This document shows positions 34,837 to 43,008 of a stretch of 64,000 nucleotides of DNA, piece by piece (the first letter of the stretch is position 1; each line of letters starts with the position of its first letter). The notes under the pieces were generated by a model, which saw only the letters and a program-made list of their open reading frames with translations, did not search any database and was not told the origin of the DNA. The DNA is from Flavobacteriaceae bacterium (GTDB taxonomy: Bacteria; Bacteroidota; Bacteroidia; Flavobacteriales; Flavobacteriaceae). The DNA lies in NCBI GenBank assembly GCA_947451525.1, contig CANFZM010000005.1, forward strand, positions 62,001-126,000. The letters run 5' to 3'. Made by a program: the position numbers and the translations under genes.

Positions 34837-35886
34837 TTATTTACTAATAATATCTAAATATCGTTGCATACATTCTTTTTCAATTTGGGCAACTAAAAGG
34901 ATGAAATCTTCTTTATTTCCTGAAGTTTGTGCCGTTTCTAGCGATTGATAATATTGCATTCTAGTTTCATAATCTCCTTTAATGTTGGCAATTACATAAC
35001 CATTTTGCAATAATATCAAGTTCATTATCAATCTAGAAGTTCTACCATTACCATCAATAAAAGGGTGAATAGTTACCAAACGCTCGTGCATTTCAGCCGC
35101 TAAAATTACTGGATGTAATTTATTTTTATTTTCTTCCATCCAAAGGAAATAATCTTCCATTTGTTTAGGGACTAAAAAAGGTTGTGGAGGCATATGGCTA
35201 CTGCCTTTTATCATTACTTGTACTCTTCTGTAACGACCAGCATCTTCCGGAATAATTCCTCTTAATATTAAGTTGTGAACCGAAAGAAGTTCTCTTTCAT
35301 TAAAAGAAAAATTGCGTTCTATTAATTGTTTAATATAAGCAACTGCTTCTACGTGGTTAATGGCTTCTAGATGCTCTCGCATACTTTTTCCAGAAATTGT
35401 CAACCCTTCATTAATTACCAAATCAGTTTCACGAAGGGTAAGGGTATTTCCTTCTATTCGGTTGCTTTCAAAGGTATATTCCAGTTCTAATGCTTGTGCA
35501 ATTCTAAAACTATCTAATTCTCTAAATTTATTTAATGTGTCTTTTAAAGTATCAATTTCATCCAATATCGTTTTTAAGTTATTAGAAATCATCGATTTTC
35601 GGGAAATATAACTGTTTTCTATTTCTTCTCTAACCATATTCATGGCTCTTAGAGTTAAATTATCATCCCCAATTTCATAAAGTATTCTTTCTTTAAGCCA
35701 TGCAACCATTAAGGTTTCGTAATCTATTTCTAAAACATGTGCCAATTTAGCAACTTGTTCACGGGTTGGTTTTCTAGTACCATTTTCAAATTTACTAATC
35801 AATGCTTGATCAATACCAATAAGTTGTGCTAACTCACGAGTTTTAATGTTTTTTTGTTCTCTTGCATTTTTTAATAAGGCTTTCAT
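34837..35886 (-). CDS. Fic-family protein with N-terminal XRE helix-turn-helix
   Basis: 349 residues from MKALLKNAREQKNIK; an upstream ATG (35922) lies inside the apparent -7 box and would precede the transcript. Residues 1-58 are an XRE helix-turn-helix (LAQLIGIDQALISKFENG). Residues 141-146 (SNRIEG) match the Fic auto-inhibitory motif (S/T)xxxE(G/N), and HPFIDGNGR at 274-282 is the complete catalytic motif. It therefore looks like an active, self-inhibited AMP-transferase (class II) that may also bind DNA. Target unknown. No Fic-type antitoxin gene lies next to it, in line with inhibition in cis. Confidence 0.93.
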   Translation of the reverse strand: MKALLKNAREQKNIKTRELAQLIGIDQALISKFENGTRKPTREQVAKLAHVLEIDYETLMVAWLKERILYEIGDDNLTLRAMNMVREEIENSYISRKSMISNNLKTILDEIDTLKDTLNKFRELDSFRIAQALELEYTFESNRIEGNTLTLRETDLVINEGLTISGKSMREHLEAINHVEAVAYIKQLIERNFSFNERELLSVHNLILRGIIPEDAGRYRRVQVMIKGSSHMPPQPFLVPKQMEDYFLWMEENKNKLHPVILAAEMHERLVTIHPFIDGNGRTSRLIMNLILLQNGYVIANIKGDYETRMQYYQSLETAQTSGNKEDFILLVAQIEKECMQRYLDIISK

Positions 35887-35909
35887 TTTGATGACTTTAT
35901 ATTTCTTGA

Positions 35910-35917
35910 CAAATTTA
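35910..35917 (-). promoter_or_regulatory. -7 box of the Fic gene
   Basis: TAAATTTG on the minus strand, 24 nt before the chosen ATG and overlapping the rejected upstream ATG. No good TTG lies at the usual distance. Confidence 0.5.
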
Positions 35918-35961
35918 GTCATAAATTTAAATTAAAAAAATATTTTTCAATTTTTTTAAGT

Positions 35962-36417
35962 CTAATTAAATTCTTTCTTAATTCGTGCTAGGTCACGTTT
36001 GGTATCTTGTTCTTTTAGAGATTCGCGTTTGTCGTAAGTTTTTTTACCTCTGCAAAGTGCAATTTCAAGTTTGGCAAGACCTTTTTCATTGGTAAACAAA
36101 CGTAACGGAACTATAGTTAAACCTTTAGATTCAACACTTCGGGCAAGTGATTTTAGTTCTTTTTTATTTAATAAAAGTTTGCGTTCACTTCTAGATTTAT
36201 GATTGAATTGATTTCCGAAGGCATATTCTTCAATATAAGTATTGATTGCAAACAGTTCACCATTGCTAAATTCGCAAAAACTTTCGGCAATTTGTGCCTT
36301 CCCCAATCGGATAGATTTTATTTCGGTACCAGTTAAAACGATTCCGGCCGAATAGGTTTCGATTATTTCAAAATCAAATTTGGCTCTTTTGTTAAGTATG
36401 TTGGCAACTTTTATCAT
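35962..36417 (-). CDS. smpB: SsrA-binding protein
   Basis: 151 residues with the SmpB oligonucleotide-binding beta barrel: [22 protein letters not shown], followed by LLLNKKEL and ending in [21 protein letters not shown], the basic tail that enters the ribosome. It brings tmRNA to stalled ribosomes for trans-translation. The tmRNA gene itself is not in the window. It is a single gene whose stop is 39 nt before the Fic gene's -7 box region. Confidence 0.97.
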   Translation of the reverse strand: MIKVANILNKRAKFDFEIIETYSAGIVLTGTEIKSIRLGKAQIAESFCEFSNGELFAINTYIEEYAFGNQFNHKSRSERKLLLNKKELKSLARSVESKGLTIVPLRLFTNEKGLAKLEIALCRGKKTYDKRESLKEQDTKRDLARIKKEFN

Positions 36418-36525
36418 AGGCTTACAAAGGTACTAACAAATTTATGAAACAAAAATTAATTTTTATTGTAAGAAATAATTTACAAAAACATGATTAATAT
36501 CACTTTATAAAATATGGCTTGGTAA

Positions 36526-36533
36526 TACATTTG
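36526..36533 (+). promoter_or_regulatory. Candidate -7 box of the barrel protein gene
   Basis: TACATTTG, matching TAnnTTTG, 42 nt before the ATG; no clear TTG at the expected distance. Confidence 0.4.
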
Positions 36534-36575
36534 TACTATAAATTTAAAACCATAAAAATTTAAAACCCCAAACAA

Positions 36576-37190
36576 ATGAAAAAATTATTATTAGTTGTAG
36601 TTATCGCTTTAGTGTCGTTAACTATAAATGCACAAGACAAAAAAGAAAGTAAAGGATTACAAGGAGTATGGTGGGCAACAGGTCAACTTTCAACTTCTTC
36701 TAGTAAAGATGGTGTTGGAAACAAAACTGTTAATACTACTTTCCTTCCTATTGTAGGTGTTTTTATTACTCCAGATGTGAGTATTGGTTTAGGTATTGGA
36801 AATATTGCAACAAAATATACTCCAGTAACTGGAAATTCTACTTCAGGAAACACTTTTGTTATTGAGCCATTGGTAAGAAAATATTGGAATGTTAAAGGAG
36901 GATTATTCTTCTTCGGTCAAGTTGCTTTACCTGTAATGATGGGAAAAGATGCTGCTAATACTAAAACTAATTCAGTTGCTTTAGATTTATCTCCAGGTTT
37001 TGATTATGTAGTTAATAAATGGTTTACCGTTGAAACTTCATTTTCAATTGCTAATATTGGAACAACTTCTACAACTCCTGATGGTGGTTCTAAATCATCC
37101 ACTTTTGGTTTAGATGTTAATCCATTTGATATGAATCCTGGAAGTAGAACTTTAGGAGGATTAAGAGTAGGAGTAAAATTCTTATTCTAA
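36576..37190 (+). CDS. Outer-membrane beta-barrel protein (porin-like)
   Basis: 204 residues with signal peptide MKKLLLVVVIALVSLTINAQ, then a Gly/Thr/Ser-rich set of about eight amphipathic strands ending in LGGLRVGVKFLF, whose terminal Phe is the usual barrel signature. It resembles the OmpW/porin-family small barrels common in Flavobacterium. Function unknown. It has a candidate -7 box upstream and a hairpin terminator after the stop, so it is a single-gene unit. Confidence 0.85.
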   Translation: MKKLLLVVVIALVSLTINAQDKKESKGLQGVWWATGQLSTSSSKDGVGNKTVNTTFLPIVGVFITPDVSIGLGIGNIATKYTPVTGNSTSGNTFVIEPLVRKYWNVKGGLFFFGQVALPVMMGKDAANTKTNSVALDLSPGFDYVVNKWFTVETSFSIANIGTTSTTPDGGSKSSTFGLDVNPFDMNPGSRTLGGLRVGVKFLF

Positions 37191-37234
37191 TAAAAAACAA
37201 TTTATTGGTTAGTTCCGAGTAACATCGGACGAAA

Positions 37235-37268
37235 AGGTCATCATTTCATAGTGGTGACTTTTTTTTTG
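37235..37268 (+). terminator. Terminator of the barrel protein gene
   Basis: AGGTCATCA pairs with TGGTGACTT (one G-U) around an 8-nt loop, followed by nine T. Confidence 0.82.
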
Positions 37269-37271
37269 TAG

Positions 37272-37279
37272 TATATTTG
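37272..37279 (+). promoter_or_regulatory. Candidate -7 box of the VF530 gene
   Basis: TATATTTG, an exact TAnnTTTG match, ends 4 nt before the ATG; the upstream TTG is lacking. Confidence 0.4.
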
Positions 37280-37283
37280 TCGC

Positions 37284-37517
37284 ATGGAAAACAACAAATC
37301 AAAAGATCCATTACACGGAATCACCCTACAAAATATTCTAGAACAACTAGTTCTTTTTTATGGTTTTGACACTTTAGGGGAACTAATTAAAATTAAATGT
37401 TTTACAGATAACCCAACAATAAAATCGAGTTTAAATTTTCTTAGAAAAACCGATTGGGCTCGCAAGAAAGTAGAAGAATTGTACATTAGAACTTTGCCTA
37501 GATTATCTAAAGAATAG
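37284..37517 (+). CDS. VF530-family DNA-binding protein (DUF2132)
   Basis: 77 residues matching the VF530/DUF2132 family along its length: KDPLHGITLQNILEQLVLFYGFDTL near the start and NPTIKSSLNFLRKTDWARKKVE in the middle. The family is a small helical fold thought to bind DNA. A TATATTTG -7 box ends only 4 nt before the ATG, so the mRNA may have almost no leader. The stop lies 3 nt from the stop of the convergent GNAT gene, with no terminator between. Confidence 0.92.
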   Translation: MENNKSKDPLHGITLQNILEQLVLFYGFDTLGELIKIKCFTDNPTIKSSLNFLRKTDWARKKVEELYIRTLPRLSKE

Positions 37518-37520
37518 AAA

Positions 37521-38081
37521 TTATCTATTAAAATTTCTTTTTAAAATGGAATAAATTACGGTATCCCAAAACTTGCCATCCCATAATTCATTTTCAATAA
37601 TATGCGCTTCTTTTACAAAGCCATTTTTCTGTAAAACCCTTTCCGATGCTTTGTTTTCAGGGTCAATTACCGCTTCAATTGAATGCATTTGTAAATCGGT
37701 AAATCCATATTCTAAAACCACTTTAATGGCTTCGGTTATAATTCCTTGTCCGTTATATTGCGGCAAAATCATATAACCTATTTCACAGCGGTGGTTTTCG
37801 GGTTGTATTCTATAATGCCCAATAATTCCAATCATTTTTGGACTTCCTTTTAAAGTAATCGCCCAATTAATACCCTCGTTACTTTCAATTTTATCGTCAA
37901 TTGTTTTAAAATGTGCTAATGCGTCTTCTTTGGTTTTCGCTAAAGGACGGGGAATAAATTTCATCGTTTCTGGATTGCTTCGAAGTTCCAAAATTTCTGC
38001 AACATCAGTTTCCGCTAGTCTTCGCAACAATAGTCTTTCGGATTCTAAATTTTTAAATGGATGAAAATTGATTTCTAGCAT
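37521..38081 (-). CDS. GNAT-family N-acetyltransferase (RimJ/RimL-like)
   Basis: 186 residues from MLEINFHPFKNLESERLLLRRL; the longer frame to 38162 overlaps the epimerase gene and is rejected. It has the RimJ-like ERLLLRRL start, the Q/R-x-x-G-x-G-type acetyl-CoA loop (LPQYNGQGIITEAIK, about 112-126) and NKASERVLQKNGFVKEA, the last conserved motif of the family. It acetylates N-termini of ribosomal proteins in the best-known members; the target here is unknown. It follows the epimerase gene by 16 nt on the same strand. Confidence 0.9.
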   Translation of the reverse strand: MLEINFHPFKNLESERLLLRRLAETDVAEILELRSNPETMKFIPRPLAKTKEDALAHFKTIDDKIESNEGINWAITLKGSPKMIGIIGHYRIQPENHRCEIGYMILPQYNGQGIITEAIKVVLEYGFTDLQMHSIEAVIDPENKASERVLQKNGFVKEAHIIENELWDGKFWDTVIYSILKRNFNR

Positions 38082-38097
38082 TTGGTATTTTTTTAAT

Positions 38098-38952
38098 TTA
38101 TAAAATTTCAAACGAAAACTGGCATTCGTATTTTGTGTTTTCTTTAACAATTTGTATGCCATCTTTTTCTATGAGGTTTCCATTGGTATGTATCGTATCC
38201 GAATATCCCAACCATGGTTCAATACAAATAAAAGGAGCACCCACTTTGGTCCAAATTCCAAGATTATTAAAATCGTTAAAATTTACTTTTAGCAATGGTT
38301 TATTTTCATCTAAAATTGTAATTTCTTTAGATTGCAATGCTTTTATAATTAAGGCATCGTTTTCAAAAGTAGCATAATGTAACGGAAGTTTTTTATCCTC
38401 TAAATTTATTTCAAATTTAGTATCGGATACCAAATCGTTTTCTAAAGTATAACAAGTTAAGATTTCTTGTGCTTCAAATTCTAAAGCATAACTTTCAAAA
38501 TTCTTAGGTAAAGCAAATGCAGGATGCGCTCCAATGGAAAATGGTATTGCAACAGAGTCTTTATTAATTACGGCATATTTTAGTTCTAATTTAGTTTCTA
38601 AAAGCGTGTAAGTTAATTGCAATTCAAACTCAAAAGGATACACTTTTTTAGTTGCTTCTGATGCTTTTAATGAAAATACTACTTGGTTTTCAGAGGATTG
38701 AATTACTTCAAAATCAAGATCTCTTGCAAATCCGTGACGGGATAAATTGTATTCTTGATCATTATAGAAATAGGAATTATCTTTCAAGGTTCCAACAATT
38801 GGGAACAGAACAGGGGAGTGCTTCCCCCAATGTTTAGGATCACCTTCCCAAATGTATTCTTGGTAGGTTCTTATGGATTTTATAGAAAACAATTCGGCAC
38901 CTTTAGTATTAATTTGAGCCGATAAAAAAGAATTGGAAATGGTTACTGACAT
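38098..38952 (-). CDS. Aldose 1-epimerase family protein
   Basis: 284 residues of the galactose-mutarotase-like fold. It opens with the family's short beta strand (LSAQINTKGAELFSIKS) and has GKHSPVLFPIVGTLKDN, HGFARDLDFEV and FSIGAHPAFALP with the catalytic His, as in the YeaD/LacX-like epimerases. It converts alpha and beta anomers of hexoses or hexose phosphates. The GNAT gene is downstream in the same operon. Confidence 0.92.
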   Translation of the reverse strand: MSVTISNSFLSAQINTKGAELFSIKSIRTYQEYIWEGDPKHWGKHSPVLFPIVGTLKDNSYFYNDQEYNLSRHGFARDLDFEVIQSSENQVVFSLKASEATKKVYPFEFELQLTYTLLETKLELKYAVINKDSVAIPFSIGAHPAFALPKNFESYALEFEAQEILTCYTLENDLVSDTKFEINLEDKKLPLHYATFENDALIIKALQSKEITILDENKPLLKVNFNDFNNLGIWTKVGAPFICIEPWLGYSDTIHTNGNLIEKDGIQIVKENTKYECQFSFEIL

Positions 38953-39040
38953 TAATTTAAGAAAAATTTAAGGTGTAATAATAGTTCACGGTAAATATAT
39001 TTATTAATTTTATTCAAACCAATTATAAATAAAATATATT

Positions 39041-39322
39041 ATGAATCTACAATTTGAAATTATAGCAAAAGAAAATATCCCCCAATTGGTTTTTCCAAAA
39101 ACAGAAGTTCTGCAAGATAGTAATGCTATTAATGAACGATTTTCTGATTTGAATCGGGCGTTATCTTTAGGGAATTTAGAGCATTCTAAAATTAAAATTT
39201 ATTTTGAAGACAATCAATCTTTAAAAGTTGTAGAAACAACCGTTTGGGGATTGACCGACCATCGGGTGATTTTAAAACAAGGAAATGTGATACCAATTAA
39301 TAGAATTCACAAATCGGTGTAA
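39041..39322 (+). CDS. Conserved small protein of unknown function
   Basis: 93 residues starting MNLQFEIIAKENIPQLVFPKTEV, without signal peptide or membrane span. It contains a short beta-rich C-terminal part (ETTVWGLTDHRVILKQGNVIPINRIHK) reminiscent of a small Sm-like or SH3-like barrel, but I do not recognise a named family. The gene has its own terminator 30 nt after the stop. Codon use is like the neighbours'. Confidence 0.75.
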   Translation: MNLQFEIIAKENIPQLVFPKTEVLQDSNAINERFSDLNRALSLGNLEHSKIKIYFEDNQSLKVVETTVWGLTDHRVILKQGNVIPINRIHKSV

Positions 39323-39351
39323 CAAATAACATTTTATTAAGACATATTTAG

Positions 39352-39382
39352 ATGCTTTTGTGAAAAACAAAAGCATTTTTTT
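39352..39382 (+). terminator. Terminator of the 93-residue protein gene
   Basis: ATGCTTTTGT pairs with ACAAAAGCAT around a 5-nt loop, followed by seven T. Confidence 0.85.
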
Positions 39383-39418
39383 CTTTTATTTGTTTTATCA
39401 TTTAACCAATTCCAATTT

Positions 39419-41668
39419 ATGAAAAATTTTTTTACTAAAGCCTTCACCTTAAGTGCTTTATTTTTTGGATTTTCTTCTGTATTTGCACAGGAAGTTAAGC
39501 CGGTTTCGAACTATAATTATAATGAGACGTTTGCTAATGGTTTTTATACTAAAAATGGCACCGACACTCGTTCTGCAAGCGGACAGCCAGGAGCAAAATA
39601 TTGGCAAAATAGAGCCGATTATTCGTTAACTGCGTCTCTTAATGACCAAACGAAAGAAATTATTGGTTCTGAAATCTTGACGTATACCAACAATAGCCCA
39701 GATAAATTAGGCTTTTTGTGGATGAATGTAGATCAAAATTTATTCAAAAAAGATTCTCGTGGTAATGCTATTATTCCTTTAAAGGGAAGTAGAAATGGTG
39801 CTAAAGGGCAAGATTTTGATGGAGGTTTTAAAATAAAATCCATCAAAGTTATTTCTTCTGTTGGAGGAAAATCTGTTGAAAAAGAGGCTACTTTCACGGT
39901 TGTAGATACGCGTATGCAAGTAGATCTTCCGCAAGATTTGAGTGGTAACGGAACTTCTGTTAAACTTAAAATAGAATTCTCATTTGTTTCTCCTGATTAT
40001 GGATCAGATAGAATGGGAGTTGTAGATACAAAAAACGGTAAAATTTTTACCATTGCACAATGGTATCCAAGAATGTGTGTGTATGACGACGTTCGTGGTT
40101 GGAATATTAGTCCCTATCTTGGTGCAGGGGAATTTTATTTAGAATATGGTGATTTTGATGTTGCCATTACTGCTCCAGCAAGTCATATTGTAGTTTGTTC
40201 AGGAGAATTACAAAATCCTACCGAAGTGTATACAGCCGAACAACTAAAACGTTGGGCAACTGCTAAAAATAGTGATAAAACAGTTATGATTCGTACTGCC
40301 GATGAAGTTACCAATGCGGCTTCTCGTCCTACAGGAAAAACTACTTTAACTTGGAAATTTAAAATTAAAAATGCACGCGATGCCTCTTGGGCTTCTTCGG
40401 CTGCATTTATTGTAGATGCTGCTCGAATTAATTTGCCTAGTGGTAAAAAATCTATAGCAATTTCAACCTATCCGGTAGAGTCCGATGGTCAAGGGGCTTG
40501 GAGTAGAGCAACAGAATATACTAAAACTTCCATAGAAAATTATTCTAAAAGATGGTTTGAATTTCCTTATCCAGCAGCCACTAACGTTGCAGGAAATGAA
40601 GGTGGAATGGAATATCCAGGAATTGTTTTTTGCGATATAAAATCCAAAGGAGCAGAACTTTGGGGAGTAACCGATCACGAATTTGGACACGGCTGGTACC
40701 CAATGATTGTTGGTTCTAACGAGCGTTTATTTGCTTGGATGGATGAAGGTTTTAATACTTTTATCAACGGAATTAGTTCTCAAGATTTCAATAATGGCGA
40801 ATACAAACAGCCTGAACGTAATATGCACCAATCAGCAGAAATGTTGACTAATCCTGATATGGAGCCAGTTATGGCAGCACCAGGAAATTTAAAAGAGGCT
40901 AATCTTGGTATATTAGCCTATTACAAACCAGGTTCCGGATTGGATATGTTGCGAAATAACGTACTTGGAAAAGAGCGTTTTGATAAAGCCTTTAGAACTT
41001 ACACCGAACGTTGGGCTTTCAAACACCCTATGCCAGACGATTTCTTTAGAACAATTGAAAACGTTGCAGGAGAAGATTTAGGTTGGTTTTGGAGAAGTTG
41101 GTTTATGAACAACTGGAGTTTAGATCAAGGAGTTACTAAAGTTAAATATGTGAAAGGAGATGCTAAAAATGGTGCTCAAATAACTATTGAAAATTTAGAT
41201 AAAATGGTGATGCCTGTGGTGGTTGAAATTAAAACTAAAAGTGGTGCTGTTTCTAGAAAATCACTTCCTGTTGAAATTTGGGAACGCAATAAAGAATGGA
41301 CTTTTAAAGTTGATACTAATGAAGAATTAGATTCTATTACTTTAGATCCGGATACTATTTTACCAGATAGTAATCCTACAAATAACGTTTGGACGGATGC
41401 TAAAAATGGTGTTACTAAATCTGAATCTTTAACTCCTTATTTAGGTGCTTATTCTAGTGCTAAATTGCCAATTAAAATTACTTTCACAGAAGAAGACGAT
41501 AGTTTAGTAATCAATTCACCAGGGCAACCTGAAACTCCTTTAGATAATAAAGGTGCAGGAAAATTCACGATGGATCAAGCAGGATTAATTATTCAGTTTA
41601 ACGAAGCAAAAAGTGCCTTTACTTTAAGTATTGGTGCTCAAAGTTTTGATTTCACTAAAGATAAATAA
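39419..41668 (+). CDS. M1-family metallopeptidase, large exported form
   Basis: 749 residues with signal peptide [24 protein letters not shown]. The zinc motif is HEFGH starting at His420 ([12 protein letters not shown]), with the third ligand Glu in MDEGFN near 442; the preceding GGMEYPG (about 399-405) replaces the classic GAMEN. A large beta-sandwich domain precedes the catalytic domain, and about 170 residues follow. It is presumably periplasmic or outer-membrane associated and digests peptides. It is unrelated in architecture to the shorter M1 peptidase at 24 kb, so the organism has at least two types. Confidence 0.93.
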   Translation: MKNFFTKAFTLSALFFGFSSVFAQEVKPVSNYNYNETFANGFYTKNGTDTRSASGQPGAKYWQNRADYSLTASLNDQTKEIIGSEILTYTNNSPDKLGFLWMNVDQNLFKKDSRGNAIIPLKGSRNGAKGQDFDGGFKIKSIKVISSVGGKSVEKEATFTVVDTRMQVDLPQDLSGNGTSVKLKIEFSFVSPDYGSDRMGVVDTKNGKIFTIAQWYPRMCVYDDVRGWNISPYLGAGEFYLEYGDFDVAITAPASHIVVCSGELQNPTEVYTAEQLKRWATAKNSDKTVMIRTADEVTNAASRPTGKTTLTWKFKIKNARDASWASSAAFIVDAARINLPSGKKSIAISTYPVESDGQGAWSRATEYTKTSIENYSKRWFEFPYPAATNVAGNEGGMEYPGIVFCDIKSKGAELWGVTDHEFGHGWYPMIVGSNERLFAWMDEGFNTFINGISSQDFNNGEYKQPERNMHQSAEMLTNPDMEPVMAAPGNLKEANLGILAYYKPGSGLDMLRNNVLGKERFDKAFRTYTERWAFKHPMPDDFFRTIENVAGEDLGWFWRSWFMNNWSLDQGVTKVKYVKGDAKNGAQITIENLDKMVMPVVVEIKTKSGAVSRKSLPVEIWERNKEWTFKVDTNEELDSITLDPDTILPDSNPTNNVWTDAKNGVTKSESLTPYLGAYSSAKLPIKITFTEEDDSLVINSPGQPETPLDNKGAGKFTMDQAGLIIQFNEAKSAFTLSIGAQSFDFTKDK

Positions 41669-41689
41669 TAAGTTTACTTATAAAATTAT

Positions 41690-41717
41690 AGGCACGCTAG
41701 TTAGCGTGCCTTTTTTT
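41690..41717 (+). terminator. Terminator of the large M1 peptidase gene
   Basis: AGGCACGCTA pairs with TAGCGTGCCT around a 2-nt gap, followed by seven T. Confidence 0.9.
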
Positions 41718-41773
41718 ATGGAATCACCCGAACCAGGTAACTTTAGAATTTTATTGAATATTGAAATTGAATT

Positions 41774-42373
41774 TTACAACCTACTATCTATCGCTTTGTC
41801 GTGGGCTTTACTAAAAAAAGCAACCATACAAATGGCACCAATAGTAGCAAAAAGCATATCTGATTGTGTATCCCAAACATAACCTTGAGTACCCAAGAAA
41901 GCATCGCCACCATCTCCAGTGCAAACGGAAACTCCCCATTCAATCCATTCGTAAGCGGCACTTATTGCAAGGCAAATAGCAACTAAAATAAAATTAAAAA
42001 AAGATTTATTTGCAATTACTTTTTTGCGAATGAATAACTCTCGGATAATTATTGCAGGTACAAATCCTTGTGCAAAATGTCCTATTTTATCATAGTTATT
42101 CCGAGATTGATGCAATACTTCTTTTATCCAATTAAATAAAGGAACTTCGGCATAAGTGTAATGTCCGCCCACAAACAAAATAATACAATGAAGCAATATG
42201 AAAAAATAAGTAAAATTAGTGAAGGCAAACTTTTTATACGTCAGTGCTAATACTGCAAATCCAATCAACGCAGGTATAACCTCAAGAAACCAAGTGAAAT
42301 ATTCTTTAGGATAAATAGCGGAAGCGATTAATCCGATAAAGAATAAGCATATATAAATAGTTAATTGTTTCAT
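41774..42373 (-). CDS. YjdF/DUF2238-family membrane protein
   Basis: 199 residues with five or six membrane segments, matching DUF2238 along its length: FTWFLEVIPALIGFAVL, NNYDKIGHFAQGFVPAIIIREL and AAYEWIEWGVSVCTGDGGDAFLGTQGYVWDTQSDM are the conserved stretches. E. coli YjdF is the best-known relative; function unknown. It lies 10 nt downstream of the DUF4199 gene, with which it forms an operon. Confidence 0.92.
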   Translation of the reverse strand: MKQLTIYICLFFIGLIASAIYPKEYFTWFLEVIPALIGFAVLALTYKKFAFTNFTYFFILLHCIILFVGGHYTYAEVPLFNWIKEVLHQSRNNYDKIGHFAQGFVPAIIIRELFIRKKVIANKSFFNFILVAICLAISAAYEWIEWGVSVCTGDGGDAFLGTQGYVWDTQSDMLFATIGAICMVAFFSKAHDKAIDSRL

Positions 42374-42383
42374 ATAATAGAGT

Positions 42384-42884
42384 TTACTTTTTCTTCAAAA
42401 TTAATGCACTTATTAATGCAATTGCTAATCCCATTGGTAAAATTTCCATAAAAGTTAAAAGTATTATCATCACTGGATTTTTATACATTTCTTTATACGA
42501 ATCCATTTTGGTTGTTGCTTCTGCTAAATCAGAAGGTTTGGTTTGAGCCAATACCGATTGTGCATATTTTTCGATAAAATCAGGGAAGAAATTGTAATAT
42601 TCTATTAACCATACACCTACATAAATAGCAGAAATTAATAAAGCAATTAAAGAACCAACTTGCAATGCTTTAACAAAAGAAATTTTTCCATTGTTAATTT
42701 TATTTCGATATTGTTCAATTCCAACATAAATAAAAACAAAAGCAAGTAGCATTCCGCCAAATCCTATGGCATAACTTGGTTCAAATCCCTTTGGATTATG
42801 GTAACACATATACGTTCCAATAACCATAGAAGTAGCTATAATGAGTCCACCAATAAGTCCGTTTTTTAGAAGTATATTTTTCAT
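42384..42884 (-). CDS. DUF4199 membrane protein
   Basis: 166 residues, four membrane segments, with the DUF4199 pattern: LKNGLIGGLIIATSMVIG at the start, YRNKINNGKISFVKALQVGSLIALLISAIYV in the middle, and MGLAIALISALILKKK at the end. The family is of unknown function and found mostly in Bacteroidota. First gene of a two-gene operon. Confidence 0.92.
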   Translation of the reverse strand: MKNILLKNGLIGGLIIATSMVIGTYMCYHNPKGFEPSYAIGFGGMLLAFVFIYVGIEQYRNKINNGKISFVKALQVGSLIALLISAIYVGVWLIEYYNFFPDFIEKYAQSVLAQTKPSDLAEATTKMDSYKEMYKNPVMIILLTFMEILPMGLAIALISALILKKK

Positions 42885-42950
42885 GAAAAGTTATTAGTTT
42901 AGATTTCAAATTTAGTAAAATTATTTTTGACAACTAATTTGCCTTTTTAT

Positions 42951-42987
42951 AAAAAAAGCCTAACAAATTTTTAAAATTCGTTAGGCT
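42951..42987 (-). terminator. Terminator of clpB
   Basis: AGCCTAACAAATT faces AATTCGTTAGGCT (one mismatch/G-U); on the minus strand a run of seven T follows. Confidence 0.85.
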
Positions 42988-43008
42988 CAATTTTTGTAAA
43001 AGGATTGT

